Part shown: positions 48,084 through 59,378 of the stretch, in pieces
Layout of the letters: the number at the start of each line of letters is the position of its first letter
Position numbering within the stretch: the stretch's first letter is position 1
Assembly (NCBI RefSeq): GCF_042186555.1
Contig: NC_133336.1
Location: 187,388,599 to 187,452,598, forward strand
Source: Aquarana catesbeiana
Taxonomy: Eukaryota; Chordata; Amphibia; Anura; Ranidae
Reading direction: 5' to 3'
Length of the DNA stretch: 64,000 nucleotides
Made by a program: the position numbers and the translations under genes
The notes under the pieces: model-generated
Told to the model about the DNA's origin: nothing
What the model saw: only the letters and a program-made list of their open reading frames with translations
The model's database searches: none

Positions 48084-48196
48084 TCTGGCCTGGTCTACAC
48101 GGAAGAGGAGTGGCAGAAAGAGTGGAATGATTTAATAAAGCTGGCCTCTAGTGAGCCACGGATGCATTATGGCACCAACGGTGGCAATGGTGGAGG
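48084..48196 (+). CDS. OTUD7B: OTUD7B coding exon 6 (OTUD7B-specific segment)
   Basis: Residues 229-266, SGLVYTEEEWQKEWNDLIKL then ASSEPRMHYGTNGGNGG. The SGLVYT start is present in OTUD7B and absent in OTUD7A, so this exon decides the paralogue. Acceptor cttgtcacag, donor gg|gtgagt, phase 2. Confidence 0.96.
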
Positions 48197-48239
48197 GTGA
48201 GTGACTTGTTATGTTCAGGATACAAAAGAATATATTTTC

Positions 48240-48765
48240 TGATAACTGCTGTAAAGCTGAATTCCAGGAATTCAGCCACCCTGTAACAACTGCAGGAATA
48301 CCATGAGTTAAATGGAACGAGGTGCCTTCCACCTCCTAGACTTATCTCTATTATTCATATCTTGTGCTCCAGGAAGATAACTTCTTGAGCTCCAATGCTG
48401 CTCACTTTGGCCTAAGTGTCTTCAAGAGCACAGTCGCTGGAACTGTTATGCCCGCCCCTCCCCTCCTTCTGCCCATTCACAGAAGGCTTTGTATTATGTG
48501 AAGTAATTCGCAAATTACAAAGGCTTCTGTAAATGGGTAGCAGAGGGGAGGGGCGGGCATAGCTGCTCTATGTGCTTCTCTCCTCTCTCACAGCTGCCAG
48601 TGTCATGTATCCTTTGGGGAGTGCAATAAACCTGTCACATATAAGTAGTAAAGATAAGTCCAGAAGGTGACATAACTGGACTTAACTCATAGTGTGCCTG
48701 TACTTTTTGCAAAGTTTCTGAATTTTTGGAATTCAGCAGTAAATGGTGCTATTGGTTTTACTTTT
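48240..48765. mobile_element. Palindromic MITE
   Basis: Outer arms GCTGAATTCCAGGAATTC and GGAATTCAGCAGT; inner arms CCCGCCCCTCCCCTCCTTCT and AGCAGAGGGGAGGGGCGGGC, centred near 48510. No TSD read with confidence. Confidence 0.65.
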
Positions 48766-49289
48766 TAGGGTGCATTTACACTTGCAAATGCAGCAGCTCA
48801 GGGGTTCCCGCTATTAGCTGCAAGTAGGCCACCCTATTAAATGCAATGGAAGGCTGTCGGCTCTTGCATGTAACTGCTCAAGCAGCGATCACATGCGTGT
48901 GATCAGCCCTGGATGCAAACTGCTTCTTTTTTTTTCCCATACCTCTAACAGAGGTCATATGTCAAAGGTAATCTATCTATTGGTCCACTCCTATTCCTTT
49001 ACTTTTCAGAGAAGAGAAGTCATTGTGCTTGATATGAGCAAATCAAAAGAACTAGAAGTGACTGCTTTGACGAACACAGCTAATCAGATTCCTCCTTTTA
49101 TTTACCAGCTTGCACAAGTAAAAAAAACAAATAACTGAATTGTAATTGGCTACTGGAGAAATCAACACGTTCTTCCCTCCAGTGTCTATGAATTAGATTC
49201 AGCAGCAGGGAGGACATGGAGATAATTGTGTTTTGGGAAGTTGATCATGGATAGTGCTGTGAAAGTAATAAACTCTCTCTGTGTGACAG

Positions 49290-49417
49290 GATTGACAGCG
49301 TAGAGGAGCCGGTGTACGAGAGCCTGGAGGAGTTTCACGTCTTTGTACTTGCACATGTCCTTAAGAGACCCATAGTGGTGGTGGCAGACACCATGCTGAG
49401 GGATTCTGGTGGAGAAG
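49290..49417 (+). CDS. OTUD7B: OTUD7B coding exon 7
   Basis: Residues 266-309, (G)IDSVEEPVYESLEEFHVFVL then AHVLKRPIVVVADTMLRDSGGE. This is the conserved OTU core strand and helix leading to the His loop; RRPIVV in human is KRPIVV here. Acceptor gtgtgacag, donor gaag|gtaatt. Confidence 0.97.
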
Positions 49418-49466
49418 GTAATTAATTGCTTTTTTTTTGTTTTCTATGTGATGCTCTATTTCAAAT

Positions 49467-50345
49467 AAACTATATAACCAAAGGTTTGAGGACACATGGC
49501 CTACCATCACACCAATCATATTGAGTTTCCAGTGAAGGGCACTGTAAATTCTACACCATACAAACACATTTAGACTATTGTGTGATCCGTACCTTTTCTG
49601 TTCCAGCATGACTGTGCCCCTATCCACAAAGCCAGCTCCCAAAAGACATGGTTTGGTGTGGAGCAGTGGTCTCCAAACTGCGACCCAGGGACCGCTTGCT
49701 TGCATTTTTCCTGCCCTTGGGGCAGTTTTTTTCCCCCTGATACAAGCCCCTATTCCTTCCACTGGCGCCAACGTTGGGGCCCTATTCCTTCCACTGGCGC
49801 CAACGTTGGGGCCCTATTCCTTCCACTGGCGCCAACGTTGGGGCCCTATTCCTTCCACTGGTGCCAACGATGGGGCCCTATTCCTTCCACTGGCGCCAAC
49901 GATGGGGCCCTATTCCTTCCACTGGCGCCAACGATGGGGCCCTATCCCTGACCGAATACCAAAGATGCATTGTTTACGCCCACTGACGCCAGGACAATTT
50001 CTACTCCCAATGGCCACAGTCTGGCCCACCTAAAGTCTGAAGGCCATTAAACTGGACCTTTGTTCTGAAGGTTTGGAGACCCCTGGTGTGGAGGAACTTG
50101 AGTGGCCTGCAGAAAGCCCTGACCTCAACCCTACTGAACACCTTTAGGGTGAATTGGAATACTGAGAACCAAGTCTTCCCTTCCAACAACGCCTGACTTA
50201 AAAAATTACCTTTTGGCTGGCTAAGCGCAAATTCCACCACTCCAAATTCTTGTGGGAAGCCTTTTTAGAATGTCCTTATTGGACTCCTGCGTTGTCACCC
50301 TGTCACATGCACCTGTGGTAGGGACTTCAAGCGGATATGCCAATA
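49467..50345 (+). pseudogene. Second Tc1-like transposon fossil, split by a hAT-like element
   Basis: Plus-strand peptide FQHDCAPIHKASSQKTWFGV continues, after removing 49664-50085 and one TSD, into EELEWPAESPDLNPTEHL and then a stop. These are the second Asp and the Glu regions of a DD34E transposase. The N-terminal half is missing. Not functional. Confidence 0.85.
49664..50085 (-). mobile_element. hAT-like element with 32-bp minisatellite, copy 4
   Basis: Exact TSD GTGTGGAG at 49656-49663 and 50086-50093. Ends CAGTGGTCTCCAAACTGCG and AGGTTTGGAGACCCCTG. About 6 units of CCTATTCCTTCCACTGGCGC + CAACGTTGGGGC. Inserted into a Tc1-like fossil. Confidence 0.96.
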
Positions 50346-50419
50346 CATATAGGCAGATGGCAACCACCCCAAATTATAACTAACCTTTGCAGTAAGGTGC
50401 ACATGGAAGGAATGGGCTC

Positions 50420-50831
50420 CCTCCAGACAAACCTGCCCTTAATTTTATCCACTGCTATATGCAATCTGAAGAATCCTCAAAAATAGGACCGCAGTATACA
50501 GAGAGTCACCTTTCCAGCAGGACAACTGCTTGCAAAGAAGAATGAGCAAATTTTTCACTCTCTAGATGAGCAAAGCTGGTAGAGACATCCCTACAAAGAA
50601 TTGCAGTTGTAATTGCAGTGAAAGGAAGTTAAAGTATTGACTCAGGGGGGCTGAATACAAATGCACGCCACACTTTCCAAATTTTGAAAACCATTTATCA
50701 TTTTCTTTCCAGTGCCAGTTTGTGTTGGTCTATCACAAAAAATCAGAATAAAATACGTTTTACGTTTTTGGTTGTAACATGACACAACGGGGAAAATATT
50801 AAGGGGGTATGAATACTTTTTCAAGACACTG
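50420..50831. mobile_element. 3' part of another Tc1-like transposon
   Basis: 50560-50831 contains AGTATTGACTCAGGGGGGCT, GGTCTATCACAAAAAATC and a terminal GGTATGAATACTTTTTCAAG, the known non-coding 3' end of a vertebrate Tc1 family. Confidence 0.7.
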
Positions 50832-52161
50832 CAATAGATTCAACCTAAAGCAGGCAGTAGCTGTTAGTATGCTGTTGGGAAAGGAGGATAACAGCAAGTT
50901 AAGTAGTTCATCTGAATTCAGGCCCTGTTCAAAGTGTTCCCGCTCACAATTATTTATTTATTTTGCCCCATTTTTTCGTTTTTGTGTCGAACATAGAGCT
51001 GCCCTATGGGCGTCCATTGCCCAAAAGAAGCTCCTTCTCCTTTTTGGGGGAAAAGCTTAGCTCGATTTTTAAACACGTTTTGGTTCACGACAAACACAAA
51101 ATTGCAGTGTTTCAGGTGCCATTGTTCCTGATGTGGTTCCCACGTTTTGACAGTGATTTGAAATTGTGACATTGTGCCAGCTATGCCAACTCTCGTAATG
51201 TGAACAGGGCCTCAGTGTTGCATATATCATTGGAACTGGGTTAAATTTATAGCCGTCACAATGCAACACACATCACCACCACCCTCAAAACGCCTTTGTG
51301 TTGATTATGCTTGTCCTGTTATATCTGATAGTGAAATTCTTTCCACATGCTATGAATAGAAAGTGGTGACTGACAGACATACCTCCCCCTGCCCTCTGCC
51401 TACCTGCTCTATATCTGTATACACTGCCTGCAGGCTACTCTACTTTTTTTTTTTTCTTCAACCTATGACTTGTATTTTCCCCCTAGGCCAAGGAAGTTCT
51501 GTTACGCTTATTTAGTTTATAGATTTGTAATATGTACCATGTCACAGTTTATGTTGCAAGTCTTTTCATTATCTTATTTCTTGTTCTATACCTCAAGGTT
51601 TTATGATTTGACCTTTAAGCGGTTCTCTGGAATTGCTGCTTGTCCTTCTTGTTTCACCTTGTTATCCTTGAAGTTCTGAGAATGGGCTGTTCTTTCTACA
51701 GCTTGAGATTCTGTACTTCTCCTTCTTGCTCTGGGTTTGCTTGCATGATGTTCCTCCAAGTTTGTCTTGGAGCCCTGGTTTTGCTTGTTGTTTTCTAGTT
51801 TTGCCTGCTTGCCCAGCTCATTGAGGATCTCTGGTGTTGACTGGCTCTTTGAGATTCCCGAGTTTTATACCTGCTTGCCTTGCTCTTTGAGGTTCTCGAG
51901 TTAAAACTGCTTGCCTTGGGTTTGTTTGCTTGACGTTCCCCCCATTCTTGTCTGTTCTGTTTGTTGAATCTTGGTGCCCGGTTGTTGCCTGCTTTCCACT
52001 TTCCAGCTCATTGGGGAACCCTGGTGTTGCCTGCTTGCCTGGCTCTTTGGGGCTCCCTAGTTTTATATCTGCTTGCCTTGGGTTTGCTTGCTTAAGGTTC
52101 CCCCATTTTTGGCTGTCTAATTTGTTGAATTTTGATGCCCGGGTGTTGCCTGCTTCTTTAA

Positions 52162-52644
52162 AGTGGATGTAAACCCTCACATATACCCAGTGAAGTGAAC
52201 AGCCTCAGATGATACACAGGGATGAAACAAATCTCCCTACATACGTTTTAATTGCATATCTGCTGTCTTCATCTTTATATATTCTTTAGAAAGTTCAGAT
52301 CCTGTTATAGATTTTCTATTCCTGTTCAGCACTGAGTGAAGTCTGGGCACACATCCAAGACAGCTGATTGGAGAAAAGGCACACACCCCCCAATCCACAT
52401 AGGCAGAGACTCTCAGAGCTGTTCTGGGAATAGTTTAGTTGTCTGCTAATCTATTTATAGCAACCTCCCTAACACAAAATTCAGCCTTGTTTTATCTCTG
52501 TTGACAGAGAACTTGTCAGAAGTTATCATGCTTATAACAGAAGAATGGAGCAGGAGAAAGCCACAGGACTTATGTGCTTTGAAAAGAGATAAGAAAACAC
52601 TGCAGATATGTGCCCAGCTCAAGTTTCATTAATTTACATCCACT
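52162..52644. mobile_element. MITE, AGTGGATGTAAA/TTTACATCCACT ends, TTAA TSD
   Basis: Perfect 12-bp inverted ends. TTAA at 52158-52161; the matching right TTAA is split by the next insertion (TTA at 52645, TTAA at 53217). Confidence 0.9.
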
Positions 52645-52647
52645 TTA

Positions 52648-53216
52648 GGCCTCATGCACACTGGACGTTATAATAACGTTCTAAAAATGGCAGTAGCTTT
52701 GTAGTGAGTTTTTCAACCTTTTTGCAATAGCATTTTTAAGCTTTTTTTTTTTTTTTTTTTTTTTCAATAGAATAAAAAACTTTAAATGCTGGTGAGCTGC
52801 ATTTTTTGAGTGTTTATCTGCGTTTTTCTGCATTAGAGCTTTTTTACAGCTGAAAAACTCCTCTTAGAACCGGGGTTTTTTTACAGCCAAAAACAATTAC
52901 AAACAGCCTTATGTGTGCATGGACACATAGGATAACATGCTGGAGAGTTTAGCAATTTTCCAATGGATCAAAAACGTCAAATGCTGATGAGCCACGTTTT
53001 TGTGCGTGTTTTGGCATTTATCAGTGTTTTTTGGTGTTAGACCCACTAGTTTTTTTTTTTTTAAGCCAAAAACTGCTGATGACAGACTATGTGTGCATGG
53101 ACACATAGGATAACATGATGGGGAGTTTATTGACTGTAGAAAAAAATGTCTGAAGCCAAAAACAGCAGCTGTAAAAAGTGTAAAAACATTTAAAAATGTC
53201 CAGTGTGCATGAGGCC
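52648..53216. mobile_element. MITE, GGCCTCATGCACACTGG ends, TTA TSD
   Basis: Perfect ends GGCCTCATGCACACTGGAC and GTCCAGTGTGCATGAGGCC; TTA at 52645-52647 and 53217-53219. Internal half-copies of TGTGTGCATGGACACATAGG at about 52914 and 53090. PIF/Harbinger-like. Confidence 0.93.
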
Positions 53217-54218
53217 TTAAAGTTTCCAGCTCATTGAGGATCTCTGGCGTTGCCTGCTTGCCTGGCTCTTTGAGTTTCCCTAGTTATACCTGCTTGCCTT
53301 GGGTTTGCTTGCTTGACGTTACCCTGTTTTTATCTTATTTCTTGAATCGTGGAGCCTGGATGTTGCCTGCTTTTTTAAAGTTTCCAATTTTGCCTACTTG
53401 CCACAATTTTGGGGTTCCCTGATATGTCTAATTGCCCAGCTCTTAGAGGTTCCCAGGTTTTCCTGCTTTCTCATGTCGCGGTTCCCAGGTTTAGCTCGTT
53501 TTCCAAGCTCATTGATGTTGCTAGGTTTTGCCTGATTACTCAGCTCATTGAGCGTCTGACGGTCCCTGGGTTTGCATGGATACTCAGCTCTTCGAGGTTC
53601 TCAGGTTTTGCTTGTTACCAAACTTGTTGATTCTCCTAGGTTTGGTCTGGTTATTCAGCACGTTGAGGTTCACTGGGTTTGTCTGTTATCACAGCTCATT
53701 GATATTCCCAGAATTTGCTTGTTCACCAAGCTTGTTGCTGTTCCTAGGTTTTGCCTGATCGCTGAACTCATTGAGGTTCTCTAGAATTGTCTGCTCAGTT
53801 CCTTGATGTTTTCTTGCTTCCTCATCTCATTGAGGTTCCCAGGTTTAGCTTGTTTACCAAGCTCATTGATGATTCTAGGTTTTGCTTGATTACTTGGCTT
53901 GTTGAGACTCCCTGTGTTTGCATTCTTACTCAGCTGTTGGAGGTTCTCCAGGTTTTGCTTGCTACCAAACTTGATTTTCTTAGGCTTGGTTTGGTTCTCC
54001 AGCACGCTGAGGTTCACTGGCTTTGTCTGCTATCTCAACTCATTAAGGTTCCCAGGTTTTGCATGTTCACCGAGCTTGTTGATGTACCTAGGTTATGCCT
54101 GATCCCCAAACTCATTGAGGTTCTCAGGATTTGTCTGCTTGCTCAGCTCCTTGAAGTTCTGTGGGGTTCCCTGGGTATTTTCTGCTTGTCCAACATGCTT
54201 TTAGTGTGCTAGCCTTAA

Positions 54219-54710
54219 AGCGGGGGTCCACCTATCTATCGTTTTTTTTTTTTTTTTTTTTTTTTTTTAGTTCATTCACAAACTTTTCTTTTCAGCATTA
54301 CATACAGACATATTGTGTGTAATATGTCCGCCTGTGTCAGATTTCGTCGGAAAGAATAACTTATATTATTCACTGCAGGCAGTTTCCATCTTCATTGTGG
54401 GCATTTGAAGCCCACAAGCATTTATTTCCTGGATGTGGTGAATGCTGTGCTACCAGCATTCACCACTCGTTCCCGCACATGCTCAGTGGCATCCTGGGAA
54501 GCCTAAAACTAGCTCCCAGGAGACTGTGCGGAGTCTGAGAGAGGCTAGAAACACGCCTACTCCCACGGGAGGAGAACCAGGAAGTGCAAAGAAGAATAGA
54601 AAAATAAAAGGTAATTACGGCGATTTAAATGTTTTTAAATGGCATGTCAGCATCTAGGCAAGGAAGAGAATACATACAGATATTGTTCAAAATTTGGGTG
54701 GAACCCCGCT
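54219..54710. mobile_element. MITE, AGCGGGGGTCCACC/GGTGGAACCCCGCT ends, TTAA TSD
   Basis: TTAA at 54215-54218 and 54711-54714. A T run lies at 54242-54269. Confidence 0.88.
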
Positions 54711-54714
54711 TTAA

Positions 54715-55998
54715 TCTACAAAACATCTTCTAGGTTTGTCATCTCCTTCACTTTAATACACTGTATAAACTTGTTCTTTGCCTTGGGATACCCAGGTTTT
54801 GCCATCTTACTCTGTATTTCTCCATGAAGGTTGTGCTGTGTGATTTTTCTTCATTTGTCTGACGTTTTCTTCAAATACATGAAATTAAATCTCAAGCTCA
54901 TTTTAGTTGCTTTTTCCAGTGGTGGCCTCATGTCCTCAGAATCATTGGAATACTTTGGATCCAGCCAATATCACAAAGATCTGGTTGTAGGTTCATTGTT
55001 TAAGGGAAAACTGTCCTGAGAGAAACATGGAGCCTGTTATTGTTGACTTCATTCTGCATATATATTCAAAATGCTCACCATCTAGCCTCATGAAAACAGC
55101 GAGTCCTTTATCAGAACAAGCATGAAGATGAGGCATTCTGACCTTCCAGATCTGCATGCTTGTTCTTCGTTGTTGAAGTTATGGGGTCTGCATAGTAGTC
55201 AGGGAGCTAGCATTTTCTGAAGGAGGTCAGTAATGGCCGTTCCCGTATTTTACTCAGGAAAGGTTTACTTTAAGCTGTGAATAAATGGTAAAATCGTTAT
55301 GTATATTATCCCACGTACCACAAATATTTTGATTAAACAACCTCATGGATGGCCATAGAGGCAGATACGCTAAATAATCCTCAGTCTGCTTAAAGTAGTT
55401 TGAATTCATTGAGGTAAAAAGCCTTAAGTGTCCAAGACACCCCCCCTCCCCCATACTTACCTGAGCCCAATCTTAAACCAGCGATCTGCACAAGAGCAAC
55501 GGCTCTCTCCCTCTTCACAGGGCAGATTGATAGTGGCAGGAACCATTGGCGGCTGCTGCTGTCAATCAAATCCTATTACAAGGGGGCTGGGCAAATCCAC
55601 TGTCTTTGTCTATGGACGCAGGAAGTGCCAAAGTACCCCTTTTAGCAAGCGGACAGTGGGGATTTAGGTGGGGGCATGAGGAACTGGGAGCGCTGACAGG
55701 GGACCCCAGAAGAGGAGGATCAGGGCATGTTTGTTGCGTCCAATAAAATTTTTCTCATTAGTTTGCAGTTTCTTGGCTTTTCTTATCCAATTTTTTGAAC
55801 TGGATCAGTTTACATGTATATTAGATCTATGCTTTAAATTTGGTAAATTGTTAAATCTGTAGCATGGGTGGCCACCTTTAGTTACTTTTCTTATCGATGT
55901 GCAGTTTATTTTTTACCTTGTATAATGTTCCTCTGATGTCCTGATATTGTACAGGTTTGGTGCTTTTAGAGTTAACACTGATCTCTCTGTATGTGCAG
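54715..55998. other. Intron 7 remainder
   Basis: 55437-55740 contains CCATACTTACCTGAGCCC and AGAGGAGGATCAGGG, a fragment of the 8594/12600 MITE family. Otherwise nothing recognised before the exon 8 acceptor. Confidence 0.45.
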
Positions 55999-56148
55999 CC
56001 TTCGCTCCAATACCCTTTGGGGGCATCTACCTTCCCCTGGAGGTTCCACCCACCAAGTGCCACAGCTCCCCGCTTGTGCTGGCCTATGACCAAGCCCACT
56101 TCTCTGCTCTGGTGTCCATGGAGCAAAATGAGCAAAGCAAGGATCAAG
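55999..56148 (+). CDS. OTUD7B: OTUD7B coding exon 8 (catalytic histidine)
   Basis: Residues 309-359, (A)FAPIPFGGIYLPLEVPPTKC then HSSPLVLAYDQAHFSALVSM and EQNEQSKDQ. Catalytic His342 is CAC at 56097-56099, matching human His358. Acceptor tatgtgcag, donor caag|gtaaat. EVPPTKC is closer to OTUD7A-type EVPPNRC than to human OTUD7B EVPASQC, one of few positions of mixed signal. Confidence 0.97.
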
Positions 56149-56435
56149 GTAAATTTCTAACATGGTCCAGTACCACAGTATTACTGGTGGGAGAAAAGAG
56201 AGCACCTGAAAATGTATCAAATGGTGGTTTTGTGTAACTGTAGTGTATTTTCTGTATATTCAGTTATTAGTGGACCTTCCTATATTCTTATGTCATGTGT
56301 TTTTTATATATAAAGTGTATATATGTATGTGTATATATAAATATGCGCATTTTGTTTTATTAGTAGGTATTAGATACCTGCACAAAACAACCAGCTTTGG
56401 AAATCGATAGGAAGTAAAAAAAAACTTCTTGTAAC

Positions 56436-57397
56436 CGCTTGCTGACCGCATGACGAGAATGCACGGCGGCAAAGCAGCCTCCCTTGCGTGGGATCATGTA
56501 CCTAGTACATGAGCTGCGTGCTTTGGCAGGGGGCACGTGCACTCCCGCAGGCCTAGCTGTGCTGTGATATGTCACCACACATGCCGATAACCAGGTCCCG
56601 GCCAGTGATTGACCGATGGCGATCGGGGAAGCTCAGAGCTGAACACAGCTCTGTGAATGTAAACACAGAGCTGTGTTCAGGAGATCTCATTGTTTGCTAA
56701 GCAGGGAAAGACAACAACTGGATCCCCAGTGAAAGCAGCACATATTACACATCATATTTACCCCTTAATCGCCCTAGATGTTAACCCCTTCCTGCCCAGT
56801 GCCAGTACAGTGACAGTGCATATTATTAGCACTGATCACTGTATTAGTATCACTGGTAATGTCAGTCCTTCTTGAAGCCCCCTTCCGTCAGTTCTATTCT
56901 TTAAAAAAAAAAAAATCACCTATGCCTACTTTTTTTTTCATGCAGTCTTAAAGTTGGTCCAGTGACTTTACAGGTCTCTCTTTCTCTTCTGTAATGGTGG
57001 GTGGCCCTTTCACCTCTTGCAATGACGTCTGAGCACTGCCCAGTCAGGGAGAACTGTGAGCCCAGCTTGTGTGAGGACTTGGATTGAATGAAGCCAGCTG
57101 TCATTCAGCCACTGAGGACATCTAGTGGCGGAGAAGTAGTACTGTGGAGAAAATAAAAATATTTACAAAAATAGAAGAAGCTGATCACTGGGCACGGACG
57201 ATCTCTCTCTACTCTCCTGTCAGAATGAGGATCTGCTTTGGTTACATAGGCAGATCCCCGTTCTGGCTCTCTGTGGAGCGATCGCGGGTCCGGCAACGTG
57301 TCGCGGGTGCCTGCTGTAGCTATTGCACAGAGCGCTGTACCATTAGAGCAGCCCTGCCGCAGTAGCAGTATATGTGCGGTGGCTGGTCGGCAAGTGG
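56436..57397. mobile_element. Large TTAA-type element, CCGCTTGCTGACCGC start
   Basis: Starts CCGCTTGCTGACCGC and ends GGTCGGCAAGTGG then TTAA (57398-57401). The left TTAA is degraded to GTAA. A second unit 57402-57626 ending GGCAGGAAGTGG, TTAA 57627-57630, follows at once. Confidence 0.65.
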
Positions 57398-57700
57398 TTA
57401 ATGGGAATAGAATGCTTGGAGACGGAGGTGTGCATTCCTATCATGTGACCGCTGTGATTGGCTGTCACAGCGGTCATATGATCAAAAGCTCCCAGCTACA
57501 AGTATGCATCGGGAGCTTTCTGTGACAGTTAAACTGTTTACTTATGTATGCATATATGCGGCCGCTCGGCTTTAAAGCTCACCCCGCAGAGGCCATATAT
57601 ATATGCGCGCGGCTGGCAGGAAGTGGTTAAAGTGATGGTAAATGATCACCTTGTAAAACAATCCATTCACAGTTATAATAGAAATGAAAGGCAAAAAATT

Positions 57701-57800
57701 GTGTGTGTGTGTGTGTGTGTGTGGAGAGATAGAGATAGGTATATAGAGATAGAGAGAGAGATATATATAGAGATAGATATAAATATAGATCTATCTCTAT
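57701..57800. repeat. (TG)n then GATA/GAGA-type microsatellite
   Basis: About 11 TG units, then degenerate AGATAGAG/ATATAGAT repeats. Confidence 0.9.
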
Positions 57801-58828
57801 CATTAAAAAAAATGTTTTCCTTTTAATAAGTGATCACATTCTCTCTCTTCTCAGCTGCATAAGAGCTGGGGGAGAAGAAGCAGCAGTACGCTGAGCTTGC
57901 CAGTGAATGTCTGCGCAGCGGGACATGTCAGGACAAGTTTGATCATTGGATGAGAGCACACTGAGCTCCCAGCATAGCTAGAGAACTGACCATGCTGTGC
58001 TCTCCTACTTAGTGTGGTCAGTTTTTAATAGGAGCAGAGGGACTAGCAGGAACACCAGGGATTTCACATAAAGGAAGCAATACAAAGAGAACAGGATATA
58101 TGGTACAGCCGGCACATATCAGGAATATGAAGTGTTGGGGTAACAAACGCTTTAAAGTTTTAAAACTCTTTAAAAACAACTTATCAGTAACCTATTCCAT
58201 CATATTTAACATTATGCACCATATCCTCCCCCCTCCTGTGCGTTGCTTCCCCAATCTTCCTGTCATGGAACACGCACTAATTACATTTTTATTCATCACT
58301 TACTTCCAAATAGTGCAGTGTTTCTTTTTCAGTTCATGCACAAATTACATCAGTTCTATTCATCACATTCATTCATTGGGACTACAAGTCCCATCATGCA
58401 TAGCATACAATTTACTGTCAATGTGGGGACAGTTGTGTCCTGCAGTCCTCCCAGGGAGCGCACAATTAAGGGTGGCTCCATAGGACCCTGCTAGGGGAAG
58501 GAGTTGCCTGCAAAACGGGGGATCAGCATCTTCAGGAGGAAAAGAGTAAGCAGAATACATTGTGAGTCGCAGTCTGCAGTGGAAATGGTTTTAATGTCAC
58601 TTTTTAATATACATAACAGTAGGTAATATAAAAAGTTTCTATTATGTTCCTTGGGTCAATGTAGGTCTATAATTTTCCATTTCTCTACATGCTTCCCATA
58701 CCTGACTACATTAATTCCATGTTATGTTTGACTGGAGGACCTCATTCATTTTTTTTTTTTTTAATAAAGGATTTGAGTTGAACAAAGGCAGCTTTTCATT
58801 CTCTGCATGTTTTGGTTTCTCTCTATAG
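57801..58828. other. Intron 8 remainder, little recognised
   Basis: 58377-58402 has GGACTACAAGTCCCATCATG, a motif found at ends or arms of dispersed hAT-like repeats. No exon before the acceptor at 58827. Confidence 0.4.
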
Positions 58829-58946
58829 CGCCTTTCATCCCCCTGACCGACTCTGAGCACAAGTTACTTCCTGTGCACTTTGCAGTGGATCCCGGCAAAG
58901 ACTGGGAATGGGGCAAGTACGACTCCGATAATGTCCGACTGGCAAG
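58829..58946 (+). CDS. OTUD7B: OTUD7B coding exon 9
   Basis: Residues 359-398, (A)PFIPLTDSEHKLLPVHFAVD then PGKDWEWGKYDSDNVRLA. Human has WGKDDSDN, so the first Asp is Tyr here (WGKYDSDN), unusual in a stretch conserved in both paralogues. Acceptor ctctatag, donor caag|gtacat, phase 2. Confidence 0.96.
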
Positions 58947-59186
58947 GTACATTCACCCGTGTGATCTCACCTAAATGACTTGTGTATGCACCTATTTTGT
59001 GTTTTGAGCAGTAATATGCATTAAAGCCAAACTCCGGAGGAATAAAAAGTTATCCCTTGCAGTGGGGCTGTGTCTGCATCGCAACGATTAAGGGAACAAT
59101 GAAAGAAGATGTATTTACCTAAATCTCCACTCCTCGCTGCAGAAAGACCGGTCCTCGCAGTGTCTGCACCCACCAATGGTCTACAT

Positions 59187-59370
59187 CAGTGGTTCTCCAC
59201 TCTGTCCCCAAGCACCCCCAACAGGCCATGTTTTGGGAATATCCCTTAGATAAGATAGCTGTCCAAAATACCAAGCCATTGACTCTGATTTAAAGCACCT
59301 GTGCAAGATAAAGGAAAACCTGCAAACATGGCCTGTTGGGGGTGCTTGAGGACAGGGTTGAGAACCACTG
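59187..59370. mobile_element. hAT-like MITE, CAGTGGTTCTCCACTC/GTTGAGAACCACTG ends
   Basis: Arms share CAGGCCATGTTTTGG and AACATGGCCTG. Flanks gtctacat / atctagag agree at 5 of 8. Relative of 2348-2982. Confidence 0.8.
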
Positions 59371-59378
59371 ATCTAGAG

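Larger units (their letters stand above)
51740..54200. repeat. Decayed 36-bp satellite with higher-order structure
   Basis: Monomers such as TTGATATTCCCAGAATTTGC + TTGTTCACCAAGCTTG (36 bp) repeat at 51740-52157 and 53220-54200. A block at 53481 recurs at 53835 (about 350 bp, roughly ten monomers). The earlier part has a longer unit marked by TTGCCTTGGGTTTGCTTGCTTGA at 51911, 52073 and 53293. Interrupted by 52162-53216. Confidence 0.85.
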
